Under the pieces are notes generated by a model. That model saw only the letters and a list, made by a program, of their open reading frames with translations, searched no databases and was not told where the DNA came from. A program made the translations under genes and the position numbers. 7,885 nucleotides of DNA from positions 1-7,885 of the forward strand of contig JAKJEU010000060.1 in the NCBI GenBank assembly GCA_022705265.1, given 5' to 3'. Positions within the stretch are counted from its first letter, which is position 1. The number at the start of each line of letters is the position of its first letter. This document shows, one piece after another, positions 1-6,990 of this stretch. Origin of the DNA: Pseudomonadota bacterium (lineage in GTDB: Bacteria > Pseudomonadota > Alphaproteobacteria > JAKJEU01).

Positions 1-495
1 GTTATGGGCGCATTGATGACGGGGATAATCATTGCGGGCAAGACGGGGGCTTCTTATGCGGCGACGATTGGGACTATGCAAGTTAACGAGGAAATTGACG
101 CTTTAAAAACTTTGGGAATTTCGGAAATTGATTTTTTGCTTATTCCACGCATGATATCACTTATGTTAATGATGCCTCTTTTAGCCGTATTTTCCGACCT
201 TTTGGGAGTGTTGGGAGGAGGTTTTGTCGGAGTATTTTTACTTGATTTACCATTATCAGAATACATTGATGCTTCGTTAAAGGCTTTGTTTTTAAACCAT
301 TTTTTAATTGGCATTTTACACGGTTTTGTGTTTGGGATTGTTATTGCGTTTTGCGGTTGTTATCACGGCATAAAATGTAAAAAAGACGCCGAAAGTGTGG
401 GTAAAGCGACCACGAACGCGGTTGTTTCTTCGATTGTTTTTATCATTGTTGCAACTTCGATTATCACCATTTTATGCGAGGCTTTTAAATTATGA
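1..495 (+). CDS. mlaE: MlaE-family ABC transporter permease (5' end outside window)
   Basis: This is the inner-membrane permease of an MCE-type ABC transporter that moves phospholipid between the inner and outer membranes. The reading frame is open from base 1, so the gene starts upstream. The first ATG at base 4 lies inside a conserved segment and is not the real start. The visible 164 residues carry the MlaE core: an AGKTGA..AA.IGTM segment followed by EEIDAL and a PR motif, then hydrophobic stretches, a GCYHG motif and an ATTNAVV segment near the C-terminal membrane helix. These match the last two thirds of the family (about 260 residues in E. coli, longer in forms with an N-terminal STAS domain; which form this is cannot be seen). 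The TGA stop overlaps the next start as ATGA, consistent with coupling to the ATPase gene. Confidence 0.93.
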   Translation, partial: VMGALMTGIIIAGKTGASYAATIGTMQVNEEIDALKTLGISEIDFLLIPRMISLMLMMPLLAVFSDLLGVLGGGFVGVFLLDLPLSEYIDASLKALFLNHFLIGILHGFVFGIVIAFCGCYHGIKCKKDAESVGKATTNAVVSSIVFIIVATSIITILCEAFKL

Positions 496-1241
496 CAGAC
501 AAGATAAAAGTTTCAGATTTAGAAATAGCCTATGACGATTTTGTGTTGATGAAAAACTTAAATTTCACGATAAAGCAAGGCGACATTTTCATAATCATGG
601 GCGGAAGTGGTTGTGGTAAAAGCTCTTTGTTAAAAATATTAACTGGGCTTAAAAAACCAAAACTTGGCAAAGTTATAATTGATGATATTAATTTTTGGGA
701 ATGTGAAGAAGAAGACCGCCTTAACATCATGAGAAAAAATGGGCTTTTGTATCAAAGCGGGGCGTTGTTCAGCTCGATGACTTTGCATGAAAATATTGCT
801 CTTCCTTTGATGGAATATTCAAAATACAGCGAAGGAGAAATCAAAGACATTGTGTCTTATAAACTTGCTTTGGTGGGGCTTTATGGTTTTAACGAATTTT
901 ACCCTTCCGAAATTTCAGGAGGTATGAAAAAAAGAGCAGGCCTTGCCCGAGCTTTGGCTCTTGACCCCGAAATCGTTTATTTTGACGAACCTTCGGCTGG
1001 GCTTGACCCAATATCGGCAAAGCTTTTGGACGATTTAATCCTTGAAATCAACCACAATCTTAAAACCACTATTGTCATCGTTACCCACGAGCTTCAATCC
1101 ATTTTCAAGGTTGCGACAAATTCCATTTTCTTGGACGAAGAATTAAAACAAGCCACAGGTTTTGGCAACCCTTATGAACTTTTGAAAAATCCACCGAATA
1201 AAAAGATATTAAACTTCCTTACCAGAGGAGAAAAACAATGA
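492..1241 (+). CDS. mlaF: MlaF-family ABC transporter ATPase
   Basis: This cytoplasmic ATPase subunit powers the MlaE/MlaD lipid transporter. It has 249 residues, a normal length for MlaF. All nucleotide-binding motifs are intact: Walker A GGSGCGKS at residues 37-44, Q-loop Gln88, signature SGGMKKR at 142-148, Walker B IVYFDEP at 161-167 with catalytic Glu166, D-loop SAGLD at 168-172, and H-loop His199. The SGGM(K)KR signature is characteristic of the MlaF/Ttg2A group. The ATG overlaps the permease stop by four bases (ATGA), and the gene's own TGA overlaps the MCE gene start in the same way, so the three subunits are probably made together. Nothing looks degraded. Subfamily assignment rests on motifs plus the flanking mlaE and mlaD genes. 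Confidence 0.95.
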   Translation: MTDKIKVSDLEIAYDDFVLMKNLNFTIKQGDIFIIMGGSGCGKSSLLKILTGLKKPKLGKVIIDDINFWECEEEDRLNIMRKNGLLYQSGALFSSMTLHENIALPLMEYSKYSEGEIKDIVSYKLALVGLYGFNEFYPSEISGGMKKRAGLARALALDPEIVYFDEPSAGLDPISAKLLDDLILEINHNLKTTIVIVTHELQSIFKVATNSIFLDEELKQATGFGNPYELLKNPPNKKILNFLTRGEKQ

Positions 1242-2026
1242 GAAAAACCCCAAACACCACCTTGATTGGGATATTTACAATAGTTGGAATTACAATTTTT
1301 GTATTAACCTTGTCTTTGTTCATGAAAGACAAGCTTAAAATCGACAAAGACAATCTTTTGGTTATGTATTTTGACGGTTCCATCAAAGGGCTTAACATCG
1401 GTTCAAGCGTTTTTTTCAAAGGTGTGCAAATCGGTAAAGTCGTAATGATTGATTTAACCGCCGATGAAACCGATATGAATTTTAAGGCTCCTGTTTTTAT
1501 CGAGGTTAATCCCGAACAACTTTTAACGCTCCACAAATTCAAAAGAATGAGCCGAGATGAGATTGTAAAAAAACTTATCGAACACGGGTTAAGGGCAAAG
1601 CTTATCCAAGGCAATCTTTTAACTGGCCAACTTAATATCGAACTTGAAATCAACCCTCATTCCGAAGCAATTTTCAGAGGCGATAATTTTTCCAGCCAAG
1701 GAGTTATGGAAATCCCTACTCTTTTGTCTGCGTTCAGTGAATTTTCAAAAGAAATCCACGACATAAAAATTAAAAGCACTGTAAACGAACTTAACAAACT
1801 TCTTACGACTTTTAACCAATATGCCCCAAAAATTTTGGACGAGGCTCATAAAATATCGGTAAATGTTAATAAAAAGCTTGAAAAAACCAACGGAAATGGA
1901 GAAGACCCCGTAAATAACTTTAACCAAACTTTAAAAGATGTAAGCGATATGGCAAAGTCTTTTAAAAATTTGGCCGACTATCTTGAAAGAAACCCAGAAG
2001 CATTATTGAGAGGAAAAGGAAGATGA
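1238..2026 (+). CDS. mlaD: MlaD/MCE-domain lipid transport protein
   Basis: This periplasmic MCE protein is anchored in the inner membrane and is expected to assemble as a ring on the MlaE/MlaF complex to bind or channel phospholipid. It has 262 residues. One N-terminal transmembrane helix lies at about residues 8-28, followed by a single MCE domain at about 40-138 (YFDGSIKGLNIGSSVFFKG, GVQIGKV, then GNLLTGQL). The rest is a helical, polar tail of about 120 residues. The tail ends in YLERNPEALLRGK, a C-terminal signature shared with PqiB-like MCE proteins more than with short E. coli MlaD (about 180 residues). Together with the following PqiC-like lipoprotein gene, this suggests an intermediate Mla/Pqi-type complex. 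Both ends overlap neighbouring genes by ATGA. Confidence 0.92.
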   Translation: MRKTPNTTLIGIFTIVGITIFVLTLSLFMKDKLKIDKDNLLVMYFDGSIKGLNIGSSVFFKGVQIGKVVMIDLTADETDMNFKAPVFIEVNPEQLLTLHKFKRMSRDEIVKKLIEHGLRAKLIQGNLLTGQLNIELEINPHSEAIFRGDNFSSQGVMEIPTLLSAFSEFSKEIHDIKIKSTVNELNKLLTTFNQYAPKILDEAHKISVNVNKKLEKTNGNGEDPVNNFNQTLKDVSDMAKSFKNLADYLERNPEALLRGKGR

Positions 2027-2586
2027 AAAAATTCATTATTTTTGCTTGTTTATTTGTTTTAACAAATTGCACAAGGTCTTTGCCGACTTCGTTTTATAAT
2101 CTTTCTTCTGATTTTCAAAACGAAAAAGTAAATATCGTGAAAAATATCAAAGTTTATGTTAAAATAAACTCTATGCCAAAATATCTTGACCGTCCTCAAA
2201 TCGTTACGAAAAAAAGCGAGGTTGAACTTGAAATTTCCGAATTCAACCGTTGGGCAAGCCCCTTAATTGATAATTTGGAAGAAGTAATAAAAAATGACCT
2301 TGTTAATACTTCTAATAAAATCGAAATTGTAAATGAAATAAGTTATAATAAAAAAAGCGATTATACCATAATAATTGATGTCAAAGATTTCGGAGGAAAA
2401 ATTAACGAAACCGCCGTAATTAATGTAAAATACAAAATTACAAACAACTTAACTGATAAAACAAATTTTTATGAATTTAACAAACAACAACCAATATCAA
2501 CAACTTATGAAAGCTTGGTTACTTCGTTAAGCGATTTAACAAACAAGCTTGCGATAAAAATTGCAAAAGAAATTAAAAGGAATTGA
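2023..2586 (+). CDS. ABC-type transport auxiliary lipoprotein (PqiC-like, PF03886 type)
   Basis: This is probably an outer-membrane lipoprotein partner of the MCE transporter, 187 residues long. A short signal sequence (MKK, then hydrophobic to residue 15) leads to LTNC with Cys16 as the likely lipidated residue. Asn at position -1 is unusual for a lipobox. The mature part shows two hallmarks of the PF03886 auxiliary family: YLDRPQIV at residues 54-61 and NRWASPL at 75-81, followed by the expected amphipathic helix and a C-terminal helical stretch. In E. coli the comparable protein PqiC partners PqiB. Its start overlaps the mlaD stop (ATGA), placing it as the fourth gene of the transporter operon. 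No mlaC or mlaB follows. The family call is firm from motifs and context. The lipidation call is weaker because of Asn at -1. Confidence 0.85.
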   Translation: MKKFIIFACLFVLTNCTRSLPTSFYNLSSDFQNEKVNIVKNIKVYVKINSMPKYLDRPQIVTKKSEVELEISEFNRWASPLIDNLEEVIKNDLVNTSNKIEIVNEISYNKKSDYTIIIDVKDFGGKINETAVINVKYKITNNLTDKTNFYEFNKQQPISTTYESLVTSLSDLTNKLAIKIAKEIKRN

Positions 2587-2610
2587 TTTTTATACGACTT
2601 AGTATATTAT
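2583..2610 (+). promoter_or_regulatory. Possible sigma-70-type promoter for coaX
   Basis: The 80-base gap before coaX holds TTGATT (2583-2588) and TATTAT (2605-2610) separated by 16 bases, resembling -35 and -10 elements. In such AT-rich DNA this could occur by chance, and the first element overlaps the stop codon region of the preceding gene. No terminator hairpin is seen in the gap, so read-through from the transporter operon is equally possible. Confidence 0.3.
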
Positions 2611-2652
2611 CAAGCCTGACTTTAAACCTTTTAACAAAACTCTTATTTTTTT

Positions 2653-2658
2653 AGGGAG
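2653..2658 (+). promoter_or_regulatory. Strong ribosome binding site for coaX
   Basis: AGGGAG lies 8 bases before the ATG at 2667 and is the most consensus-like Shine-Dalgarno in the window. It fixes the coaX start, which also places the DAGNT motif at the expected N-terminal position (Asp6). Confidence 0.7.
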
Positions 2659-2666
2659 AAAAAGCC

Positions 2667-3422
2667 ATGAAACTTGCAATCGATGCTGGAAATACAAGCG
2701 TTTTTTGTGCATTTTATAAAAAAGAAGAGATTGTCGAAACTCTTCGTTTCAAAACCACCGATAATTTATATGAAAGACTTAAAGAACTTAATTTCAAACC
2801 AAAGGAAGTTATCATTTCTTCGGTTGCTTTGAATATCAACAACGAATTACGTAACGCTTGCCTCGAAGTATTGGAATGCGAACCTGATTTTGTAAGTTAT
2901 TTTTCAAACCACGGGCTTGATATCAAAATCGAAAATGCTGAAATGATGGGCTCTGATTTAATTGCTGCTGCTTGTGGTGGGGTAAGTTTATATAAAAACA
3001 AAAATTTAATAATCTTTGACCTTGGGACTACCACTACTACTTCGGTTATTACTAAAAACAAAGAATTTGTGGGCGGAAATATCATGCCTGGGCTTATGAC
3101 TTCGTTAAAATCGTTAAGTTCTAATTGCGTTTTGTTACAAGATGTCGAATTTGATGAAAACAAAATCAATTTAATTGGAAATAAAACTTCTAATTGCATG
3201 ATTTCTGGGGCTTTTCACGCTCAACTTGGGGCTATGACACATATAAAAAACCAAATCAAAAAAGAGTTTTTTAATGGAGATGCGGTTGTAATTGCAACGG
3301 GTGGTTATGCCAAATTATTCGAAAAATATGGGATTTTTGATTATATCCACGAAACTTTGGTAACCGATGGAATTATCAAAATGCAATCAGAACAAAAAGA
3401 AAAGGTCAAAGAAACGGTTTAG
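2667..3422 (+). CDS. coaX: Type III pantothenate kinase (CoaX), divergent substrate motif
   Basis: CoaX phosphorylates pantothenate with ATP, the first step of coenzyme A synthesis, in the cytoplasm. The 251 residues are normal for the family. Visible motifs of the ASKHA fold: phosphate-binding DAGNT at 6-10, ISSV at 50-53, GSDL at 95-98 where the family has GxDR, FDLGTTTTT at 117-125 (Asp118 fits the monovalent cation ligand), GGNIMPGL at 136-143, GNKT at 171-174, ATGG at 210-213 and TLVTDG at 230-235. The catalytic Asp97 is kept, but the next residue, normally the pantothenate-contacting Arg, is Leu98. The Pro usual after the SV motif is also missing. Every other motif is intact, so an active but altered enzyme is more likely than a decayed one. 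In many alphaproteobacteria coaX sits elsewhere, near nuo and birA genes; here it is between transporter and ettA genes. Confidence 0.88.
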   Translation: MKLAIDAGNTSVFCAFYKKEEIVETLRFKTTDNLYERLKELNFKPKEVIISSVALNINNELRNACLEVLECEPDFVSYFSNHGLDIKIENAEMMGSDLIAAACGGVSLYKNKNLIIFDLGTTTTTSVITKNKEFVGGNIMPGLMTSLKSLSSNCVLLQDVEFDENKINLIGNKTSNCMISGAFHAQLGAMTHIKNQIKKEFFNGDAVVIATGGYAKLFEKYGIFDYIHETLVTDGIIKMQSEQKEKVKETV

Positions 3423-3441
3423 TTTTTGATTTATTATGAAT

Positions 3442-3465
3442 TTTTTGTTAAGGTTATAACAAAAA
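3442..3465. repeat. 9-bp perfect inverted repeat upstream of ettA
   Basis: TTTTTGTTA (3442-3450) and TAACAAAAA (3457-3465) are exact inverted copies around a 6-base spacer. No T-run follows on either strand in the position required for an intrinsic terminator, so it is not one. It covers the -35 element and spacer of the candidate ettA promoter, a typical place for a repressor site. A chance AT-rich palindrome cannot be excluded. Confidence 0.5.
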
Positions 3466-3474
3466 GATTATTAT
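3445..3474 (+). promoter_or_regulatory. Candidate ettA promoter
   Basis: TTGTTA (3445-3450) and TATTAT (3469-3474) are separated by 18 bases and lie 33 bases before the ettA start, in the 84-base gap after coaX. The spacing suits a housekeeping sigma factor, and the inverted repeat at 3442-3465 overlaps the -35 element. Support is by pattern only. Confidence 0.4.
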
Positions 3475-3490
3475 GTATTATTTTTAAAGA

Positions 3491-3494
3491 AGGA
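3491..3494 (+). promoter_or_regulatory. Ribosome binding site deciding the ettA start
   Basis: AGGA within GAAGGAA lies 12 bases before the ATG at 3507, a slightly long spacing. It supports 3507 as the start instead of an in-frame ATG at 3426, which would add 27 residues with no family counterpart and lies upstream of the promoter-like elements. Confidence 0.6.
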
Positions 3495-3506
3495 ATTTTA
3501 AATAAA

Positions 3507-5189
3507 ATGGCAAGTTATCAATATGTTTATGTCATGAAAAGCTTATCAAAAACTTATCCAGGAGGTAAACAAGTCTTAAAAGACATTTGGCTTTCATTTT
3601 TACCAGGCGCAAAAATTGGTGTGCTTGGTGTTAACGGTGCGGGTAAATCTACTTTGCTTAAAATCATGGCGGGACTTGATACTGAATATACTGGCGAAGC
3701 TTGGGCTGCTGAGGGTGCTACGGTTGGTTATTTACCACAAGAACCTCAACTTGACCCTACCAAAAATGTTATCGAAAATATTATGAGCGGTGTTGGAACT
3801 GTTTATGAAAATTTAAAAAGATTTGAAGAAATTTCATTAAAATTTGCCGAACCAATGACCGACGACGAAATGAATGACTTGCTCGCTGAACAAGCTGAAT
3901 TACAAGAAAAAATCGACGCTGTGGACGGTTGGAATTTCGAAAGAATGGTCGAAGTTGCTATGGACGCTTTAAGATGCCCTGCTTCTGATGCTGATGTTAC
4001 TAAGCTTTCTGGTGGTGAAAGACGCCGTGTGGCTTTGTGCCGTTTATTGTTGTCAAAACCTGATTTATTGTTACTTGACGAACCTACTAACCACTTGGAT
4101 GCTGAGTCTGTGGCTTGGCTTGAAAACCATTTGCGTGAATATGCGGGAACTGTGGTACTTGTAACCCATGACCGTTACTTCCTTGACAATATTACTGGTT
4201 GGATTTTGGAACTTGACCGTGGTGCTGGCATTCCTTATGAAGGAAATTATTCTTCATGGCTTGTCCAAAAACAAAAAAGAGTTGAACAAGAACAAAGAGA
4301 AGATTCAGCAAGACAAAGAATTATGAAAGAAGAGCTGGAATGGATAAGACAATCTCCATCAGCAAGAAGAACCAAGTCAAAAGCAAGAATTGCAGCATAT
4401 GATGATTTGGTAAGCAAGGCGGATAAAAAAGATGTGGGAACTGCTCAAATCATCATTCCTGCTGGCGACCGTTTGGGTAACGAAGTAATCAAGGCGGAAA
4501 TGTTGACCAAAGGTTTTGGCGACCGTTTATTAATGGAAAATATCGAATTTAACCTTCCTGCTGGCGGTATTGTTGGGGTTATCGGGGCAAATGGTACTGG
4601 TAAAACCACTTTGATGAAAATGATTACGGGCAAAGAACAACCAGATAGCGGAACAATTAAAATTGGGCAAACTGTTAAACTTGGTTATGTTGACCAAAGC
4701 CGTGATGCCTTGGATGCTAATAAAACTGTTTGGGAAGAAATTTCGGGCGGTTGTGACGAACTTATCTTGGGCAAGAAAAAGATGTCGTCTCGTGCTTATG
4801 TCGGTGCTTTCAATTTCAAAGGCCCTGACCAACAAAAGAAAGTCGGACAACTTTCAGGTGGTGAAAGAAACCGTGTGCATTTGGCAAAAATGCTTAAATC
4901 TGGCTCGAATGTTATTTTGCTTGACGAACCTACTAACGACCTTGATGTCGACACTTTAAGAGCTTTGGAAGATGCTTTGTTGGATTTTGCTGGCTCTTCG
5001 GTTGTAACCTCGCATGATAGATGGTTTTTGGACAGAATTGCTACTCATATCCTTGCTTTCGAAGGCGACAGCAAAGTCGTTTGGTTCGAAGGAAATTACC
5101 AAGAATATGAAGAAGACAGAAAACGCCGTCTTGGAACTGATGCTATTTCTCCTAAACGCGTTAAATACAAACCGTTGGTAAGGAAATAA
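3507..5189 (+). CDS. ettA: Energy-dependent translational throttle protein EttA (ABC-F ATPase)
   Basis: EttA is a cytoplasmic ABC-F protein that binds the ribosomal E site and gates the first steps of elongation according to ATP/ADP level. From ATG 3507 it is 560 residues (E. coli about 555) and begins MASYQYVYVM, like the family start. Domain order: nucleotide-binding domain 1 with Walker A GVNGAGKST (41-49), an arm insertion at about 95-140, signature LSGGERRR (167-174), Walker B LLLLDEPTNHLD (187-198, catalytic Glu192) and His221; the charged P-site interaction linker at about 242-322 with ELEWIRQ; then domain 2 with GANGTGKTT (360-368), LSGGERNR (449-456), LLDEPTNDLD (471-480, Glu474) and His503. 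The C-terminus RVKYKPL also matches EttA and not Uup, YbiT or YheS. All catalytic residues are intact. It probably has its own promoter, and the next gene's ribosome binding site lies inside its last codons. Confidence 0.97.
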   Translation: MASYQYVYVMKSLSKTYPGGKQVLKDIWLSFLPGAKIGVLGVNGAGKSTLLKIMAGLDTEYTGEAWAAEGATVGYLPQEPQLDPTKNVIENIMSGVGTVYENLKRFEEISLKFAEPMTDDEMNDLLAEQAELQEKIDAVDGWNFERMVEVAMDALRCPASDADVTKLSGGERRRVALCRLLLSKPDLLLLDEPTNHLDAESVAWLENHLREYAGTVVLVTHDRYFLDNITGWILELDRGAGIPYEGNYSSWLVQKQKRVEQEQREDSARQRIMKEELEWIRQSPSARRTKSKARIAAYDDLVSKADKKDVGTAQIIIPAGDRLGNEVIKAEMLTKGFGDRLLMENIEFNLPAGGIVGVIGANGTGKTTLMKMITGKEQPDSGTIKIGQTVKLGYVDQSRDALDANKTVWEEISGGCDELILGKKKMSSRAYVGAFNFKGPDQQKKVGQLSGGERNRVHLAKMLKSGSNVILLDEPTNDLDVDTLRALEDALLDFAGSSVVTSHDRWFLDRIATHILAFEGDSKVVWFEGNYQEYEEDRKRRLGTDAISPKRVKYKPLVRK

Positions 5190-5194
5190 ATTAA

Positions 5195-6004
5195 ATGAAG
5201 AAAATAATGCTTGTTGTTTTGTTTTTAATGCTCCCCTTCACCGCAAAAAGTGAAGAAGAATATGGAAATTATGAAAATGTTACTTCAAGCATTATTTCCT
5301 TAAAACTTGTCGAAAATAATGTCTCGATTAAAACCGATTATTGTTCAAAAATCATGATTGACGGTTCGGTTTATCTTAAAAATTACCAAGATTGGCTTAA
5401 AAATAATGCCGTCCTTGTTGGATATGTCGACCGTTTTTTAAAAGAAAGCGATTTTAAATCCTCGATGAATTCCAACATAAGGCTTGCTGTATTAAACGAT
5501 ATGAAGGCAAAAGTTGATGAGTTCGGTGTTAAGCCTTATTGCGAAAATTTTAACAAGGAAATGACGGAAAATAAGTATAATTTTGATACCGAGCCTTTGA
5601 AAAACCATATTGAACAATACAAATATTTTATGGGCGAATTTGAAAAGGGTAAATTAGAATTTAATCAACTTAAAGTTGCTTATTCCGTGTATGGCGCGAC
5701 CAATTATTGCACCCGAAAATTAAAAGGTGGCGAAGAATTCCTTAAATCTTATAATGATTGGTTTGCTGAAAATAATGAAGTTTATAAAAAAGCTTTATCA
5801 AAATTCACCAACATTGATTTGTTGGAATTTGTAAAAATGGCAAGCAACAAAAATGTCGTGGATTTTTATAATTCCATCGAAGATAAAAGTACAACTTGTT
5901 TATTGCTTAAAAAACGACTTAACGAAAATTGGTTTGATTTGAAAAAATTGGACAACAATAAAGTTTACGACGAACTTATGTTCATTTTAACAGGAAAGAT
6001 GTAA
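5195..6004 (+). CDS. Exported protein of unknown function with two diverged cysteine-paired repeats
   Basis: I do not recognise a family. The 269-residue product starts with a signal peptide (MKK, hydrophobic core to about residue 15, likely cleavage after AKS at residue 19), so it is probably periplasmic or secreted. The mature part is acidic and lysine-rich, mostly helical in character, and looks like an internal duplication. Repeat A (about 34-146) has YCSK, YLKNYQDWLKNN and a second cysteine in CENFNKEMTEN. Repeat B (about 157-266) has YCTR, FLKSYNDWFAEN and CLLLKKRLNEN. The four cysteines (50, 116, 172, 235) pair within repeats at spacings of 66 and 63 residues, suggesting one disulfide per repeat. 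An AAGGAA ribosome binding site (5180-5185) sits inside the end of ettA, and the start is 5 bases after the ettA stop, so the two are probably co-transcribed. Confidence 0.85.
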   Translation: MKKIMLVVLFLMLPFTAKSEEEYGNYENVTSSIISLKLVENNVSIKTDYCSKIMIDGSVYLKNYQDWLKNNAVLVGYVDRFLKESDFKSSMNSNIRLAVLNDMKAKVDEFGVKPYCENFNKEMTENKYNFDTEPLKNHIEQYKYFMGEFEKGKLEFNQLKVAYSVYGATNYCTRKLKGGEEFLKSYNDWFAENNEVYKKALSKFTNIDLLEFVKMASNKNVVDFYNSIEDKSTTCLLLKKRLNENWFDLKKLDNNKVYDELMFILTGKM

Positions 6005-6010
6005 TAAAAA

Positions 6011-6967
6011 ATGGTGGTTTGGGTTTTAAAAGACGAAAAAATTGGAACTTATAATCAAGCTTTGGGTGTCGCAAGGGCTTTGAAGGTTCCTTTTGTTGAA
6101 AAAAATGTGAAATATACTAAATTTGCAAGGCTCCCTAATTTTTTAAAATTTAACAAGGTTGGAATTTCAAATATTGCCGAAATTTTGGACGATGAAAATC
6201 CGCCAACTCTTATCATTTCTGCGGGAAGACGACTTGTTAACCTTGCTTGTTTTTTGAAAAAAAGATATGGTGCAAAAACCGTCCATTTAATGAATTTTGG
6301 ACTTTTTAAACGAAATAAATTTGACCTTATCATCACCCCAAGCCACGATGGCATTAAAAATTTGCCTTTGAACATGGTCGAAGTTTTGGGAAGCCCTCAT
6401 GTTTTAAGTGATGAGGTGTTGGATTTAGCAAAACAAAAATGGCAAGACGAGTTTAAAGACATTAAAAAACCCATCGTGTCCTTAATTATCGGTGGAAGCA
6501 CAAAAGACAGACAATTTACAAAAAAAATGGCAACAAATCTTTGTAATCTTGTGTTGGAAAAATTCAAAGATTATGGGGTTTTGGTTACGACTTCCAGACG
6601 CACAGGCGAAGAAAACGAAAAAATAATTTCCGAAATGTTAAAGCCATTAAACCCTTACATATACGATTTTCGAAGTGGAAAGCCTAATCCTTATCACGGG
6701 TTTTTGGCTCTTTCCGATGCGTTGATTGTAACGGGTGATTCAATGTCCATGTGTTCTGAGGCTTGCTTTACTGGTAAAAAAGTTTTTATATATGCACCAC
6801 AAGAATTAATAAGCAAAAAACACGCAAGATTTCATAAAAGCTTGTTTGATGAAAAATATGCGGTTGATTTTAATGAAAAAACTAATATAAAACTTGACTT
6901 TGAAACAAAAAAATTTAACCCTAATGAATGTATCGTTAAAATAATAAAAAATAAAAATTTGATATAG
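6011..6967 (+). CDS. Mitochondrial fission ELM1-family protein (GT-B-like fold)
   Basis: This 318-residue protein matches the ELM1 family (PF06258), frequent in Alphaproteobacteria and in plants, where ELM1 acts in mitochondrial division. The bacterial role is not established; the fold resembles GT-B glycosyltransferases such as MurG, so nucleotide-sugar use is plausible inference. Motifs in order: WVLKDEKIG..NQALG (4-19), ISAGRR (69-74), FDLIITPSHD (104-113), a glycine-rich IIGGS (159-163), the signature TTSRRTG (193-199), NPYHGFLALSDALIVTGDS (226-244) and MSMCSEA with TGKKV (245-258). Length and motifs are complete, and no membrane helix is evident. The start gives the family-typical N-terminus. 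The nearest AGGAAAG (5992-5998) is rather far from the ATG. The gene begins 6 bases after the upstream exported-protein gene, so co-transcription is likely. Confidence 0.9.
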   Translation: MVVWVLKDEKIGTYNQALGVARALKVPFVEKNVKYTKFARLPNFLKFNKVGISNIAEILDDENPPTLIISAGRRLVNLACFLKKRYGAKTVHLMNFGLFKRNKFDLIITPSHDGIKNLPLNMVEVLGSPHVLSDEVLDLAKQKWQDEFKDIKKPIVSLIIGGSTKDRQFTKKMATNLCNLVLEKFKDYGVLVTTSRRTGEENEKIISEMLKPLNPYIYDFRSGKPNPYHGFLALSDALIVTGDSMSMCSEACFTGKKVFIYAPQELISKKHARFHKSLFDEKYAVDFNEKTNIKLDFETKKFNPNECIVKIIKNKNLI

Positions 6968-6990
6968 ATTATATAAGGAAACCTCTTACC

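Noticed and set aside
1219..1653. 144-codon minus-strand open frame opposite mlaD
   Set aside because: It is antisense to the conserved MCE domain, has low-complexity composition and no family features.
3413..3427. Possible intrinsic terminator at the end of coaX (AAACGGTTT followed by T-run)
   Set aside because: The self-complementary stretch leaves a one-base loop and only four pairs, too small for a stable hairpin.
3426..3506. In-frame upstream ATG giving EttA a 27-residue N-terminal extension
   Set aside because: The extension has no counterpart in EttA proteins, no good ribosome binding site precedes it, and it spans promoter-like DNA. ATG 3507 gives the family-typical start.
4530..4959. 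Overlapping open frames on both strands inside ettA (4663-4959 plus, 4530-4850 minus)
   Set aside because: They lie entirely within a fully conserved ABC-F gene and show no recognisable domain or ribosome binding site; they are frame shadows.
6974..6988. Small hairpin that might hide the ribosome binding site of the EF-hand gene
   Set aside because: Only three- to four-base alternative stems can be drawn; this is within chance expectation.
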